From the NCBI RefSeq assembly GCF_000186865.1, contig NW_008705561.1:2843370-2907369 (forward strand): a stretch of DNA of 64,000 nt, written 5' to 3'. How positions within the stretch are numbered: position 1 is the stretch's first letter; every line of letters starts with the position of its first letter. Below are positions 28,304-38,900 of this stretch, one piece after another. The DNA comes from Aureococcus anophagefferens. Its lineage: Eukaryota > Sar > Pelagophyceae > Pelagomonadales > Pelagomonadaceae. The notes beneath the pieces are model-generated. The model was not told the origin of the DNA. It did no database searches and saw only the letters and a program-made list of their open reading frames with translations. The position numbers were made by a program, and so were the translations under genes.

Positions 28304-29929
28304 CTACGCGCTCGCGCCGAAGGATTCGAACTTGCCGAGCGCGACGTCGTCCACGCGGAGCTCGGAGCTGAGCGCGCGGTCGTCCGTGGCCGCGGGCTCC
28401 TCGACGGCGGCGCCGTGGACGGGCTCCTCGATGTGGACGGGCTCCTCGACGGGCTCCACGAGGGCTTCGGCGGCGAAAACGGCCTCCTCGAGGACGGGGT
28501 CCACGTGGAAGGAGGGCTGCTCGGGGGCGTCGGCGTAAAAGACGGGCTCCTCCGCGGCGGGCTCCTCGTGGAACGCGGGCTCCTCGAGGGCGTCGGCGTG
28601 AAAGACGGGCTCCTCCACGGCGGGCTCCTCGTGGAACGCGGGCTCCTCGAGGGCAGCATCGGCGTGGAAAACGGGCTCCTCCAGTACGGGCTCCTCGTGG
28701 AACACGGGCTGCTCCAGGGACTCGGCATGGAAAACGGGCTCCTCGAGGGCAGCTTCGGCGTGGAAGACGGGCTGCTCCAGGGACTCGGCGGGGAGCGCGG
28801 GCTCCTCGGCGTGGAGCGCCTCGGCCTCGGGCATCTCCGGCGCCGGCTCGTCGTCGAGGGCCTTCTCGATGGCCGCGACGACGTCGGTCTCCGCGACCTC
28901 GGGCGCGTCGAGGGAGATGTGGTTGTACTTGGGCGCGGCCGGCGCGGCCGGCGCGGCCGGCGCGGCCGGCGCGGCCGGGACGGCCGGCGCCGCCGCGTAC
29001 GCCGGGACCGCCGCCGCCGCGGGCGCCGCGGGCGCCGCGTACGCCGGGACCGCCGCCGCCGCGGGCGCCGCGTACGCCAAAACCGGCGCCGCGGGCGCCG
29101 CGTACGCCGAAACCGGCGCCGCGGGCGCCGCGTACGCCGAAACCGGCGCCGCGGGCGCCGCGTACGCCGGGACCGCCGCGGCGGCCGCCGGCGCGGACGA
29201 GTCGGCGACGGCGTGGGCGAGGTCCGCGAGGTTCGCCGCGGCCTTGATGATGTCGCTCTTCTCCTCGAGCGTCCGCAGCGCCTCGTCGAGCGCCTTGCGC
29301 AGCTCGAGCGCCTCGACTTTCGCCGCGTCGCGCTCCGCGCGGGCCGCGGCGACGTCCGTCGCCGCCGACGCCGCGGCCTCCGCGTGCTTCGCGTTCGCCG
29401 AGGCCTCCGCCGCCGCCGTCGCGAGCTGGTTCTGGCAGAGGCCGAGCTGCTGCGTGAACGCGACGCGGAGCTCGTCGATCTCGACCGCGTGGCCGTCGAC
29501 GGCCTCCGCGTGGTCCTCGTGGGCCGCCGAGTGCTCGCGCCCGAGGGCGTCGCGCTCCTCGCGCGCGCTGTCGAGCTGGGCCTGGACCGCGTCGAGCTCC
29601 GCGCCGAGCCGCGCGCCCGCCTCGCGCGAGTCGCGGAGCGCGTCCAGCGCCTTCGTCGCCTTGTCGCCGAGCTCCTTGATGACCGCGCCGGAGGACGCCT
29701 TCTCCGCCGCGAGCGCGCCCGTCGCCGCCGTCGCCTCGTCGAGGCGCCGCGCCTCGAGCCGCGCCTCGAGCTCGCGGTTCGCCGACGCCGACGCCTCGAG
29801 CTCCTGGTTCCGTAGGCTGACCTGGCGCTGGGCCTCGGTCCGCGAGCTCAGCGTCGAGAACATGGCGCCCATGAAGACCATGGCGACGCACACGTCCTTG
29901 ACCTTGAGGCGCGACACGCCGGCGGACAT
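28304..29929 (-). CDS. signal-anchored coiled-coil protein with two tandem-repeat domains
   Basis: Start at MSAGVSRLKVKDVCVAMVF (29929); an earlier ATG at 29971 is possible. A hydrophobic helix at residues 9-25 is followed by a coiled coil of about 220 residues (RNQELEASASANRELEARLE onward). Next come an Ala/Pro repeat (units like AYAAPAAPVS, around 28940-29190) and then about a dozen acidic units of the form EEPVFHAEAALE (28420-28800). It ends KFESFGASA. The architecture suggests a type II membrane protein with an extended repetitive luminal or cell-surface domain. No enzymatic signature. Its stop is 99 bp from the convergent selenoprotein stop, leaving little room beyond the SECIS. Confidence 0.75.
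   Translation of the reverse strand: MSAGVSRLKVKDVCVAMVFMGAMFSTLSSRTEAQRQVSLRNQELEASASANRELEARLEARRLDEATAATGALAAEKASSGAVIKELGDKATKALDALRDSREAGARLGAELDAVQAQLDSAREERDALGREHSAAHEDHAEAVDGHAVEIDELRVAFTQQLGLCQNQLATAAAEASANAKHAEAAASAATDVAAARAERDAAKVEALELRKALDEALRTLEEKSDIIKAAANLADLAHAVADSSAPAAAAAVPAYAAPAAPVSAYAAPAAPVSAYAAPAAPVLAYAAPAAAAVPAYAAPAAPAAAAVPAYAAAPAVPAAPAAPAAPAAPAAPKYNHISLDAPEVAETDVVAAIEKALDDEPAPEMPEAEALHAEEPALPAESLEQPVFHAEAALEEPVFHAESLEQPVFHEEPVLEEPVFHADAALEEPAFHEEPAVEEPVFHADALEEPAFHEEPAAEEPVFYADAPEQPSFHVDPVLEEAVFAAEALVEPVEEPVHIEEPVHGAAVEEPAATDDRALSSELRVDDVALGKFESFGASA
28420..29190. repeat. coding tandem repeats in the coiled-coil gene
   Basis: Two blocks. At 28420-28800, units of roughly 33-48 bp built on GGGCTCCTCG encode EEPVFHAE-type repeats. 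At 28940-29190, units around GCCGCGTACGCCG encode AYAAPAAP-type repeats, including five near-identical GGCGCGGCC steps at 28935-28978. Length variation between strains is likely. Confidence 0.8.
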
Positions 29930-30147
29930 GGCTTCGCGTCGCGTCGACGCGGGCGTCGGCGCCGAGCACACGCGGCCCAGATGCCTACAGCTGTATCCTC
30001 ATGTTGACCAATTTATTGAAGGGGACGCGCGCGGGTTGACCAAGTTATTGATTATGTATCCTGATAGCCGCCTCAAGATTGCCATCCACCCCTCTCGCGC
30101 TGCCATTCCTTTTTAGCGCCGCACGTGCCCAACTCCGCTCGTGTCCG

Positions 30148-31377
30148 ATGGTTTCTCGCAACTCCCTGCTCTTCGCGGCCTTCGCGACCTAAACGTCCGC
30201 TGAATTCATCGAGAGCACCAACAGCCCCTTCCCCTACATCGACGTCGGTTTCGCCAACAAGCCCTGGTTGGCCGACGTCGACGGCGACGGCGACCTCGAC
30301 CTCGTCGTGGGCGATCACTATGTCTTTGGCGAACCCGGAAAAATCAGCTACTAAGAAAACGTCGGGTCCGCGGCGTCGCCGAGCTACGAGGAGAAGACCG
30401 GCACCGCGAACCCCTTCGACGGCATCGACGTCGGTTCCTACAGCGCGCCCGCGCTCGCCGACGTCGACGGCGACGGCGACATCGACCTCGTGGTGGGCGA
30501 ATCCGTAGGCTTCCTCTACTACTACGAGAACGTCGGGTCCGCGGCGTCGCCGAGCTACGAGGAGAAGACCGGCACCGCGAACCCCTTCGACGGCATCTAC
30601 TTTCACAATGGCTACAGCGCGCCCGCGCTCGCCGACCTCGACGGCGACGGCGACCTCGACCTCGTCGGGGGCGAATTCGACGGCTGGCTCTACTACTACG
30701 AAAACGTCGGGTCCGCGGCGTCGCCGAACTACGTGTCCGTCACCGGCAGCGACAGCCCCTTCGAGGGCCTCGACGTCGGTGACGACTTCGCGCCCGCGCT
30801 CGCCGGCGTCGCTGACCACAGCGTGCCCGCGCTCGCCGACGTCGACGGCGACGGCGACCTCGACCTCGTCGTGGGCGCAGGCGACGGCACCCTCTACTAC
30901 TTCGAGAACGTCGGGTCCGCGACGTCGCCGAGCTTCGCGGCCGTCACCGGCAGCGACAGCCCCTTCGACGGCGTCGACGCCGTTGAGCGCAGCGCGCCCG
31001 CGTTCGGCGACGTCAACGGCGACGGCAACCTCGACCTCGTCGTGGGCGCTATGGACGGAAAGCTATACTACTACGACGAACCGACGCACGCACCGACGCT
31101 GACGCCCGCGCCGTCCCCGCGGCCGACCACGCCCGCGCCGTCCCCGCGGCCGACCACGCCCGCGCCGTCCCCGCTGCCGACCACGCCGATCGACGACGAC
31201 GACGACGACGACGACGCCATGTCCGCTGCGATGATCCTCTTCGCCGCCTCCGGGTGGTGCGTGGCGCTCGTGGTGATCGTCGCCGCGCTCGTCGCCGCGA
31301 AGCGCCGCCGGACGCCCCCCCTCGAGCCCGCCGTCGAGCTCCCGACGAAGGAGGCGCCCGCCGCGCAGATGGCCTAG
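30148..31377 (+). pseudogene. FG-GAP/VCBS-like repeat membrane protein with two in-frame TAA codons
   Basis: From ATG at 30148 (MVSRNSLLFAAFAT, signal-like) the frame carries TAA at 30190-30192 and again at 30352-30354, then stays open to TAG at 31375-31377. The encoded repeats are about 55-70 residues with the pattern ENVGSAASPSY, NPFDG, SAPALADVDGDGDLDLVVG, LYYY. The DxDGDxDL loops are Ca-binding FG-GAP style. The second TAA replaces a Tyr of the repeated YYYENVG motif. A Pro/Thr stalk (PSPRPTTP repeats), an Asp run and a C-terminal transmembrane helix (GWCVALVVIVAALVAAK) complete a surface-protein layout. Either the 5' part is dead and translation starts at 30490, or the whole gene is a recent pseudogene. 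Confidence 0.7.
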
Positions 31378-31434
31378 GCGCGCGGGAGCGTGCCACGTAC
31401 CCCGCCGGCGGGTGCGACGTCGACGGCTCAGGAC

Positions 31435-31590
31435 CTAAAAGTCCGCCGCGTCGTAGATGCCCTGTCCTCGGTCGGGAGGTAGCTCGGCTCGTGGGCGAGC
31501 GGGAAGGGCGTGTCGAGGCCGCAGACGCGCGCGGGCGGCGCCTCGAGGTGGAGGACGCACGCCTCGGACACGTGCGCGGACGCTCTCTCC
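31435..31590 (-). pseudogene. 3'-end fragment of a branched-chain ketoacid dehydrogenase E1-beta gene
   Basis: The minus strand encodes [17 protein letters not shown] then [20 protein letters not shown], which matches the C-terminus of BCKDHB-type E1-beta (VCGYDTPFP and an EP-x-Y-x-P motif). A one-base shift after PTED is needed to reach GIYDAADF and the TAG at 31437-31435. Upstream of about 31590 similarity stops. No room exists for the roughly 300 missing residues before the EGF gene, so this is a truncated, frameshifted copy. An exon of a gene whose other exons lie elsewhere is unlikely. Confidence 0.65.
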
Positions 31591-31734
31591 CAACGTCACA
31601 GAGACGACGGGAGCTGGCTGCCCGCCGTTCGCGCCGCGTTGCTCCGCGAAGATAGCTTGGTAGCGTGGCTTAGGAGCGCCGCGCCCGCGGCCGCGCGCGG
31701 CGCGCGCGGGGGGCGACGGCGCGCGGCTGGCCGC

Positions 31735-34059
31735 CTAGACGGCGAGCGCGGACTGCTGGTCGCAGTTGTCGTTGGTGTAGCCCGTGAAGCACTCGCAGAG
31801 GCCCGAGCCCGCGTCGCAGAGGCCGCGGCCGGAGCACTGCGACACGTATTCGTAGTTCCCGGTCGACGCGGGCGCGAACTTGACGATGGACTGGAGGCCG
31901 ATCATCTGCTCGGAGGGCGTCTCGCGGAGGTCGTCGTCCGTGTAGTCGGCGTCGATGACGGAGGACACGGCGGCCGTGCCCGCCGCGGCGGTCGCGACGA
32001 GCGCGCGCGCGGCGACCTCGGAGCCGTCGTAGTTGATGACCTTGTCGACGACGAAGTAGAAGCGGTCCTCGACGGCGTAGGTCGACGCCGACGTGGGGTT
32101 GACGCCGATCTTGACGATCTTGTACATGTTGCCCGCGGCGTTGGACGACGTGCGGAAGCCCTCGCCCTGCGAGTCGCCCTGGTTGAAGGTCGTGATCTTG
32201 TTGGAGAAGAGGAAGACGAAGTCGCCCTTCTCGAGGCACGCGTTGAGCGTGTCGAACTTGGCCGACGTCTGCGAGTAGGCCGCGTTCTCGTTCGAGGAGC
32301 CGCCGGCCCAGGGGTACGACTGGACGCCGTGCATCGTGCCGGAGTAGCAGGACACGTCCTGGGACGTGTAGACGATGTCCGTGCCCTTCTCGAAGTAGGC
32401 CGTCACCGGGTTGTGGTTCATGTCCGTGAAGCCGCCCGTGCCCGTGCCGAAGTGGCCGTCGGTGCCGTTGGCCAAAAGCGTCGCGACGCCGTCGGTCGTG
32501 AAGACGATGTAGTCGCGGTCCGCGACGGACTGGCCGGACGAGTAGAAGGTGCCGCCGGGCGCGCCGCCCGTCGCCGTGTTGTCCTCGTCCTCGAAGTACA
32601 TGAGCATGAACTTGCCCGCGTCGTAGACGTCCTCCTTCGGGCTGACGCCGGACGTGGGGTGCGGCGCGACCTTGACGATGTGGGGGTGGTACGTCGTGTT
32701 CCAGGAGCCGTAGTCCCAGTTGTAGACCTCGACGTTGTTGTCGCTGTCGCCGTCGGCGTCGCCGAGGCAGCGCTTGAGCAGCTTCTTCTCCGCCACCGTC
32801 AAATCCTCGAGCTCGCCGAAGTACGCCTTGTCGGACGTCGTCGGGAAGGTCGCGCCGCCGGCCCAGTCGGCGACCGTGAAGACGACGCCGTCGCAGTAGT
32901 CGGAGAAGTAGTCCGTGAACTCGCCGGAGATGCCGAAGTAGTTGGGGTAGACCGCGATGTCGACGTCGAAGTCCTGCTTGGACGTGGAATTCGCGTTCGC
33001 GACGTAGACCGTGGGCCGCGCGCCGTCGAGGTAGGCGTTGACCTCCATGGGCTTGAGGTCGCCGGGGTTCTCCTCGAAGAGGAGGTCGTAGGTGACGAAG
33101 CCCTGGTTGCCCAGGTCCTTGGTCGGGTTCCCGAAGAGCACCTTGTCGCCGCTGTAGTCGAAGGAGTCGAAGCAGCGCACGGAGTTGGCGGGGATGACGC
33201 TGTTGGGCAGCTCCTCGAGGGCCGTGACAACCTCGGCGCAGCCCGCGGACGCGGCGAGGGGCGCCGTCTGGTAGTCCTCGCCGAAGACGTCGTAGAACTT
33301 GATCGCGTACGTGCCGTCGATGTACTTCTTCGTCTCGTAGGTGTAGCCGACGCCGTCCTCGGACTCCGTCGTCGCGCTCGAGTTGTCGAAGGACATGACG
33401 ACGCGGGCCGTGGGCACGCGGATCGACATCATCTCGTCGTCGTCGTAGAGCGGGTCGACGCCGTACTTGCACATCTTGTCCGCGCAGGACGGGCCGCTGT
33501 AGCCCGGCTCGCACATGCAGCCCATGGACACGTCCTTGTCCCAGAGGCGGTAGACGTTGTCGAAGTCGGCCGTCGCGAGGTCCTTGGCGGACATGCACGT
33601 GCCGTGGCCGCTGCACGTCGGGTCGGGGCACGACGCGCGCTGGCAGCCCGCGCCCTCGTAGCCGGGGAAGCACTCGCACTCGCCGCTCTTGCGGTCGCAG
33701 ATGCCCTTGTTGCCGCACTCCGCGTAGGCGTGGGCCGTGTTCTTGAGCTCGCGGCCGAACGTGTCGACCATGAGCGGGTACTGCTCCGTCGTGCCGTACG
33801 GGTAGACCGTGGACTCGGTGATGACGACGGACGACGTGCCGGAGAGGGCGTCGGCGGAGCCGTCGAGGTCGCCCTTGGGCGAGTCGACGTGGGCCAGGGC
33901 GAAGGGGCACGTGCGCCCGCTGCAGTCGGCCTCCTGCCAGTTCGGGTAGCAGTGGCACTCGTCGAAGGCGCCGCAGGTGCCGTGGCCGCTGCAGGCGTTG
34001 GGGCACTCGGCCGCGGCCGGGGCCGCGAGGGCGAGGGCGAGGAGGACGCGGGAGGCCAT
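31735..34059 (-). CDS. secreted protein with EGF/tenascin-like modules
   Basis: About 774 residues from MASRVLLALALAAPAAA, a clear signal peptide (a further ATG lies two codons upstream). Four Cys-rich EGF/tenascin-like modules are visible: CPNACSGHGTCGAFDECHCY at the N-terminus, CGNKGICDRKSGECECFPGY, CPDPTCSGHGTCMS, and a last one near the C-terminus (CSGRGLCDAGSGLCECFTGY). The 480-residue middle is Asp/Thr/Gly-rich and without recognised domain. No membrane anchor follows. EGF-bearing secreted proteins of this form are common in stramenopiles and may be cell-surface matrix components. Single exon. Confidence 0.85.
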   Translation of the reverse strand: MASRVLLALALAAPAAAECPNACSGHGTCGAFDECHCYPNWQEADCSGRTCPFALAHVDSPKGDLDGSADALSGTSSVVITESTVYPYGTTEQYPLMVDTFGRELKNTAHAYAECGNKGICDRKSGECECFPGYEGAGCQRASCPDPTCSGHGTCMSAKDLATADFDNVYRLWDKDVSMGCMCEPGYSGPSCADKMCKYGVDPLYDDDEMMSIRVPTARVVMSFDNSSATTESEDGVGYTYETKKYIDGTYAIKFYDVFGEDYQTAPLAASAGCAEVVTALEELPNSVIPANSVRCFDSFDYSGDKVLFGNPTKDLGNQGFVTYDLLFEENPGDLKPMEVNAYLDGARPTVYVANANSTSKQDFDVDIAVYPNYFGISGEFTDYFSDYCDGVVFTVADWAGGATFPTTSDKAYFGELEDLTVAEKKLLKRCLGDADGDSDNNVEVYNWDYGSWNTTYHPHIVKVAPHPTSGVSPKEDVYDAGKFMLMYFEDEDNTATGGAPGGTFYSSGQSVADRDYIVFTTDGVATLLANGTDGHFGTGTGGFTDMNHNPVTAYFEKGTDIVYTSQDVSCYSGTMHGVQSYPWAGGSSNENAAYSQTSAKFDTLNACLEKGDFVFLFSNKITTFNQGDSQGEGFRTSSNAAGNMYKIVKIGVNPTSASTYAVEDRFYFVVDKVINYDGSEVAARALVATAAAGTAAVSSVIDADYTDDDLRETPSEQMIGLQSIVKFAPASTGNYEYVSQCSGRGLCDAGSGLCECFTGYTNDNCDQQSALAV

Positions 34060-34249
34060 GATCACCGGGGGGGGCGCACCAACAGCGAGGCCGGTGTATT
34101 TAGCGCTTGTGTTGTGAGGGCCAGTGAGGAGCGGATCTCACAACCAACGAGCATGATACATACGAAAGATTCGGGGTTTGCATCGTCGGGCCAACGAATC
34201 CGCAGGAGCCCTGGGAGTCGATGGCTGCCCGGCCCTAGGCTCCCGGACC

Positions 34250-35914
34250 ATGACGTCCATCTTCTTCTGCTTCGACGAGACGGAGAGCGGGTCCGTGGCG
34301 CCCAAGGCGCTCTGGACCGCCGCGGGGTCCCCGATGAACGCCGTGCCCAAGTCGCAGCAGGAGGAGTCGGTGCTCGACGTCCTCACGCCCGACGCGGAGC
34401 TGCCGGCGTCCATGGCCTTCTGCTGCAAGACCGGCGACGAGGAGGGCGAGGCCGCGCCCACGGTCGACAGCGCCCGGCTCCTCGCCCAGGCCCAGGACAG
34501 CGGCCGCTGCGACTACGGCGACGCGCGGGCGGAGCTGTTCAAGAAGGCGCGCGCGGAGCTCGAGCGCGCGCGCCACGACGCGAAGCAGGCGCGGCGGCTC
34601 AAGCAGAAGTCGCTGCGCGACGAGGCCTTCGACCTCTACCGCAAGTGCGTCGCGACGGAGCTCCGGGAGCTCGAGCTCGAGGGCGTCGTCGAGCCCGACC
34701 GCCTCGACGAGCTCCTCGTGTGCCGCCACGAGCGCGAGTTCAAGGGCCAGCAGTACGGCATCACGAACGCGGGCCTCGACAGCAACGACTCGCGGGGCAA
34801 CGGGTGCCTCCACCAGCTCCTGGAGAAGTGGCACGCGGCCCGCGACGACGGCGCGCGGTCGCGCGTCGAGGAGGAGTTCGTCCTCGTCTGCGTCGTCGGC
34901 GCCAAGCTCGACGCCTACAGCCGCGAGCACCTCGCGCCCCTGTCGAGCGCCGTCAAGTTCGGCGCGACGGCCGTGCTCCGCGTCCTCATCCTCTTCGGCG
35001 CGGACCTGCGGTGCAAGAACGGCCAGTCGTTCCGCCCGCTGCTCCTCGCCGCGGAGTGCGACCAGCAGGCGTCCTTCCAGGTCGTCGCCAAAGCGCTGCG
35101 GGCCCGGGGCGAGCTCTGCGACGTCGCCGCGGACAAGGGCAACGGCTACACGGTGCTCCACTTCGCGGCCATCAACAACAACGCGGGCCTGCTCCTCTCC
35201 GCGCTCGAGTACGAGGAATATAGGGACCCGCTGGTCATCGACGCGCGGAGCTCCTTCGAGACGACGGGCGCCGAGAGCGGCGGCGCGGGCGTCGACGCGG
35301 CCTACGTGTCGAACCAGACCGCGCTGCACAAGGCCGTGCTCTACGACTTCCGGGACTGCGTCGTCGTGTTGCTCGAGCACGGCGCGAACCCGAACGTCGC
35401 CGACAACTCGGGCCGCACGCCGCTCCACTCGTCGGTGACGCGGAACAACGTGCCCCTGACGCGCGCGCTGCTGGACGCGGGCGCGGACCCGCAGTCGCGC
35501 GACGGCAACCGGCAGACGCTCCTGGAGAAGGACCGGCACATGGACGGCCGCCGCACGAACAAGGAGTGCATGGCGCTGATCCGCGCGACGCTGGCGCAGC
35601 CGCCCAAGGTCCGCATGGGGCCCGCGCACCACCTCAACAAGGCCGCCAAGGTCGGCCTCGACGTCGACGCGAACAAGGCGCTCAAGGACGTCACGGGCGT
35701 CGACGCCGTCCAGGCCGCGCCCAAGCTCGACACGACGGAGCTCGAGGCCAAGGTCGACGAGGCCGCCGACGGGGCCGCCGGGGCGCCGCGGCGCTTCGGC
35801 AACTTCGCGGGCCTCTTCGGCCGCCGGTCGTCGTCGTCGCCGGCGCCCGCGCCGCCGTCGCCCGCGGCCGCGAAGAAGAAGAAGAAGAAGGCCAAGAAGA
35901 GCAAGAGTAAGTAG
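34250..35914 (+). CDS. ankyrin-repeat protein
   Basis: 554 residues from MTSIFFCFDE; the frame is open further up to 34178. The N-terminal third has a short coiled coil (ARAELERARHDAKQARRLKQ). Ankyrin repeats follow in the middle, clearest at NGYTVLHFAAINNNAGLLLS, at QTALHKAVLYDFRDCVVVLL with EHGANPNVADNSGRTPLHSS, and at NNVPLTRALLDAGADPQSRD. The end is Ser/Pro-rich with a poly-Lys tail (KKKKKKAKKSKSK), which may act as a nuclear or membrane-binding signal. It is a protein-interaction scaffold by family. It converges with the galactosyltransferase fusion (44 bp between stops). Confidence 0.85.
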   Translation: MTSIFFCFDETESGSVAPKALWTAAGSPMNAVPKSQQEESVLDVLTPDAELPASMAFCCKTGDEEGEAAPTVDSARLLAQAQDSGRCDYGDARAELFKKARAELERARHDAKQARRLKQKSLRDEAFDLYRKCVATELRELELEGVVEPDRLDELLVCRHEREFKGQQYGITNAGLDSNDSRGNGCLHQLLEKWHAARDDGARSRVEEEFVLVCVVGAKLDAYSREHLAPLSSAVKFGATAVLRVLILFGADLRCKNGQSFRPLLLAAECDQQASFQVVAKALRARGELCDVAADKGNGYTVLHFAAINNNAGLLLSALEYEEYRDPLVIDARSSFETTGAESGGAGVDAAYVSNQTALHKAVLYDFRDCVVVLLEHGANPNVADNSGRTPLHSSVTRNNVPLTRALLDAGADPQSRDGNRQTLLEKDRHMDGRRTNKECMALIRATLAQPPKVRMGPAHHLNKAAKVGLDVDANKALKDVTGVDAVQAAPKLDTTELEAKVDEAADGAAGAPRRFGNFAGLFGRRSSSSPAPAPPSPAAAKKKKKKAKKSKSK

Positions 35915-35958
35915 GTCAGGAGGCGGCGCGCGACGGAAATTAAAATGGGCGGGCCCTC

Positions 35959-38900
35959 CTAGCCCGACGTGAGCCGCCGGTTGCCGCGGGAGGAGCTCTT
36001 CTCGCGGGGCTTGCGGCCGCCCTGGAGCATGTACTGCTGCTCCGTCGTGAGGAGCTTCTTGTTCTTGTGCATGAGGCGCGCCTGGCCCGTGCGCAGGTTG
36101 CCCATGGCCGCGAGCGCGCGCGTCTGCGCGAGCGCGGCGTCGGCGACGGGCCCCGACATCTTCGCGTCGAGGCACGCCTTCAGGCTCTTGCGCGCGGAGA
36201 CGAGGGCGACGACGCCCTCCTTGCGCTCGAGGTCGTTCTGGAGCTCGTAGAGGAGGCGCACGACGCGGCCGCCGAACTCGTGGGTCCGCGCGATGAGCTC
36301 GGAGTGGCCCTCGATGTCGCTGAGGCCGCGGTCGCGCCACCACTGGCTGTAGAGCTCCCAGTGGATGGGGCCCGACACCTTGGGCTGGCACTTGCCGTTC
36401 TCCATGTCCATGTTCCACCACTCGTGGTAGTAGCCCCGCTCCTCGCTGTGGACGATGTTGTACAAATTGATGGGGTCCAAATCGGAGTACGACCCGACGG
36501 CCTCCGGCGGCTTCACGATCTTCAGGCCCGCCTCGACCATGCGCAGGGCGATCTCCTCGTCGTCCAGGCCCCAGCCCCAGTTGTCGTTGGCGTAGCCGTT
36601 GCAGGCGACGTAGTCCTCGGGCCGGAACGCCAGCGCGCCGCCCACGAACTCCGCGTTGCGGTACTTGGTCCGCCACGCGCCGCCGAGGTGCACGGGCCGC
36701 TTCGACTTGGGCGGGCACGTGTAGTAGGGCATCAGATCCTCGCTCGGCAGAATGTCGATGTCGTGGAAGATGACCGAATCGTAGGGCCGGCCCTCGGCCT
36801 CCGCCTCTTGCACGACGTCGCGGAACGCCGCGTTCATCAACCGGCCCCGGTTGAACTTGCGGCCGTCGTCGGTCTGCGTCGCGATGACGACCGTGAACTC
36901 GCACTTGGGCCGCGCGTAGCCCAGGTAGGCGACCATGTAGGGCACGAACTTGAAGAGCTGGGGCTGCCGGTCCTGGAGCGGCAGCTGGTTCCGGTACGCG
37001 GCGATGAGGCAGACGCGCGGCGGCCGGTCGCCGAGCTTCGCGCTGACCATGGAGATGATCGCGTCCGTCTTGCGCTTCACGAGGGCCATGGGCGATTTGT
37101 CCTCCTCCTTCTCCTCGACGGCCGTCTCCTCCTCTTTTTTCTCCTCCTCGCCGTCCTTGGCCTCCTCGGCGCCGCCCTCGGCCGCGGCCTTGATCGCCTC
37201 GGGCGTCTTGCCGCCCTCGGTGAGGAGCTGGTACTCGGCCTCGCACTCGTTGACGTAGTGGTCGTCGGGCTTGGAGCAGACGAGCTTGTGGTGGGGCCTG
37301 AGTGGAAATACAACCAGTGGAACGCCCTGTCCAGCAAAAACTTCAAACCTCTCTAGCTCGGCCAAATCGAAGTCGATTCGGCTGATTTTTGGACGAATCG
37401 ATTGCTCGCGTCGAGTTCTCGAAGCACGGCCGAAGAGCTTGCGTCGAAACTGTCGCATGCGCTCACATTGAAGTCGGGTTGAAGATTTGATTTCCACGCG
37501 GGGTGGGGCCACGCGGCCTTGCCGCACTCCGTCGAGCAGTAGAGCGTCGTCTTGCAGCGGCCGCAGCGCTTGAACTTCTTGTTGCCGTGCATGAGGCGCG
37601 TGGGCTTGCGGCACCAGGAGCACTGCTTCTCGTTGCGGAAGGGGTTCATCGTCGCGTGGTCCATGCCGTTCCAGTCGTAGCCGTCCGGCCGCTGGAGCAG
37701 CGAGAACGAATTCGGGTCCACGAGCTCCTTGCCCGTGACGTCCTCGTCCTGGAGCTCGCACGACAACAGGTCGACCTCGAAGCGGAGCCAGGTGCCCCGG
37801 GGCGACTCCTTGGAGTAGCCCGGCACGGCCGGGTAGCGGCCCTTGCGGCCGAAGGTCTTCTCGGGCACCATGACGAAGTGCGCGAGCTCGCCGACGCGCA
37901 TGGACGCGAGGCCCTCGTGGAGGCCCTGGAGGTACTTTTTGGAGCGGGGCACGCCGTTGTGGTCCTCGTCGCAGAAGAGGCGTAATTTCTCCGGCTCGAC
38001 CTTTTGGGTCTGGTAGTCCTCGTCGTACGAGCTCTGGCAGACCGTGCCGTCGAGGCGCGACATGATGATGTGGCAGACGACGAGGCAGCCCGCCGTGGGC
38101 CGCCGGTTCGGCCCGTCGCGGGGCGCCTCGCGCTCGATCCACTTCTTCACGGAGATGTCGCCGTTGAGCAGGTAGGGCTTCTCCTTGGTCGCGTTCCGCT
38201 CGTCGTCGGACGCGGGCTCGCCCTGCGCGTCGTAGTAGGCCCGGTGCGTCGGCGCGCCGGGGCGGTGGGGCCACTCGTCCCAGTCCCAGAACTTCTTGTA
38301 CTCGTCGGTGTCCGTCTTCCAGATGTGGCCGCTCTTGACGACGTCCTCGACGGTGAGCAGCGCGAGCTGCGTCGCGGCCTCCGCCTCTTTCGCGTCGTCC
38401 TCCGCGGACTTGGCCGGGCCCGTCGCGGGCCGCGGCGGGAGCTTGTACTGGCGCCAGCCGCTGTTCTTCTGCCGCTCCCACTCCTCGGCCTCCTCGAGCT
38501 CGCGCTGCTCCCGTTCCTCGCGCGTCTCCTCGATGACCTTGTCGTCGTCGCTCGCGGCCGTCTCGCCGTCGCCGCCCCCGAGGCCGTCGAGGCCCAGGGA
38601 GAGCACGGGCAGGTCGTCGTCGCTGCCGATGAAATCGTCGTCGTCCGCCTCGGGCGTCAGCCCGCCGTCCGCGACGGACATCATCTCGAGCAGCGCCATC
38701 GGGTTCGGCGCGCCGTCGCCGCTCCGCGCGCCCGGCGCCGCGCCCTTGAACAACCCCTCGGGCGCCTGGGGCACGTCGATCTTGCCCTGCTCCCAGGCCA
38801 GCAGCTGCTCGTACCACTCCACGGTCACGTCCTTCTTCTCCATGATCGGGTTCGCGGCTTTGAGGGACCGCGAGATGCCCTCGCCCTCCTTGATCTTGCC

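Noticed and set aside
30148..30354. TAA reassigned as a sense codon
   Set aside because: TAA is the natural terminator of several intact genes here (8130, 22954, 39971, 59211), so the two in-frame TAA codons in the FG-GAP gene are lesions or errors.
30490..31377. FG-GAP ORF starting at 30490 as a complete gene
   Set aside because: The start would fall inside a repeat and without a signal peptide, while an in-frame signal peptide exists at 30148; treated as a damaged longer gene.
31510..35223. Very long plus-strand open frame (over 1200 codons)
   Set aside because: It lies antisense to the EGF protein and runs into the ankyrin gene in a different frame. Its product is Arg/Val/Gly/Leu-rich without ordered motifs. 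In GC-rich DNA the antisense frames lack stops, so length alone is not evidence.
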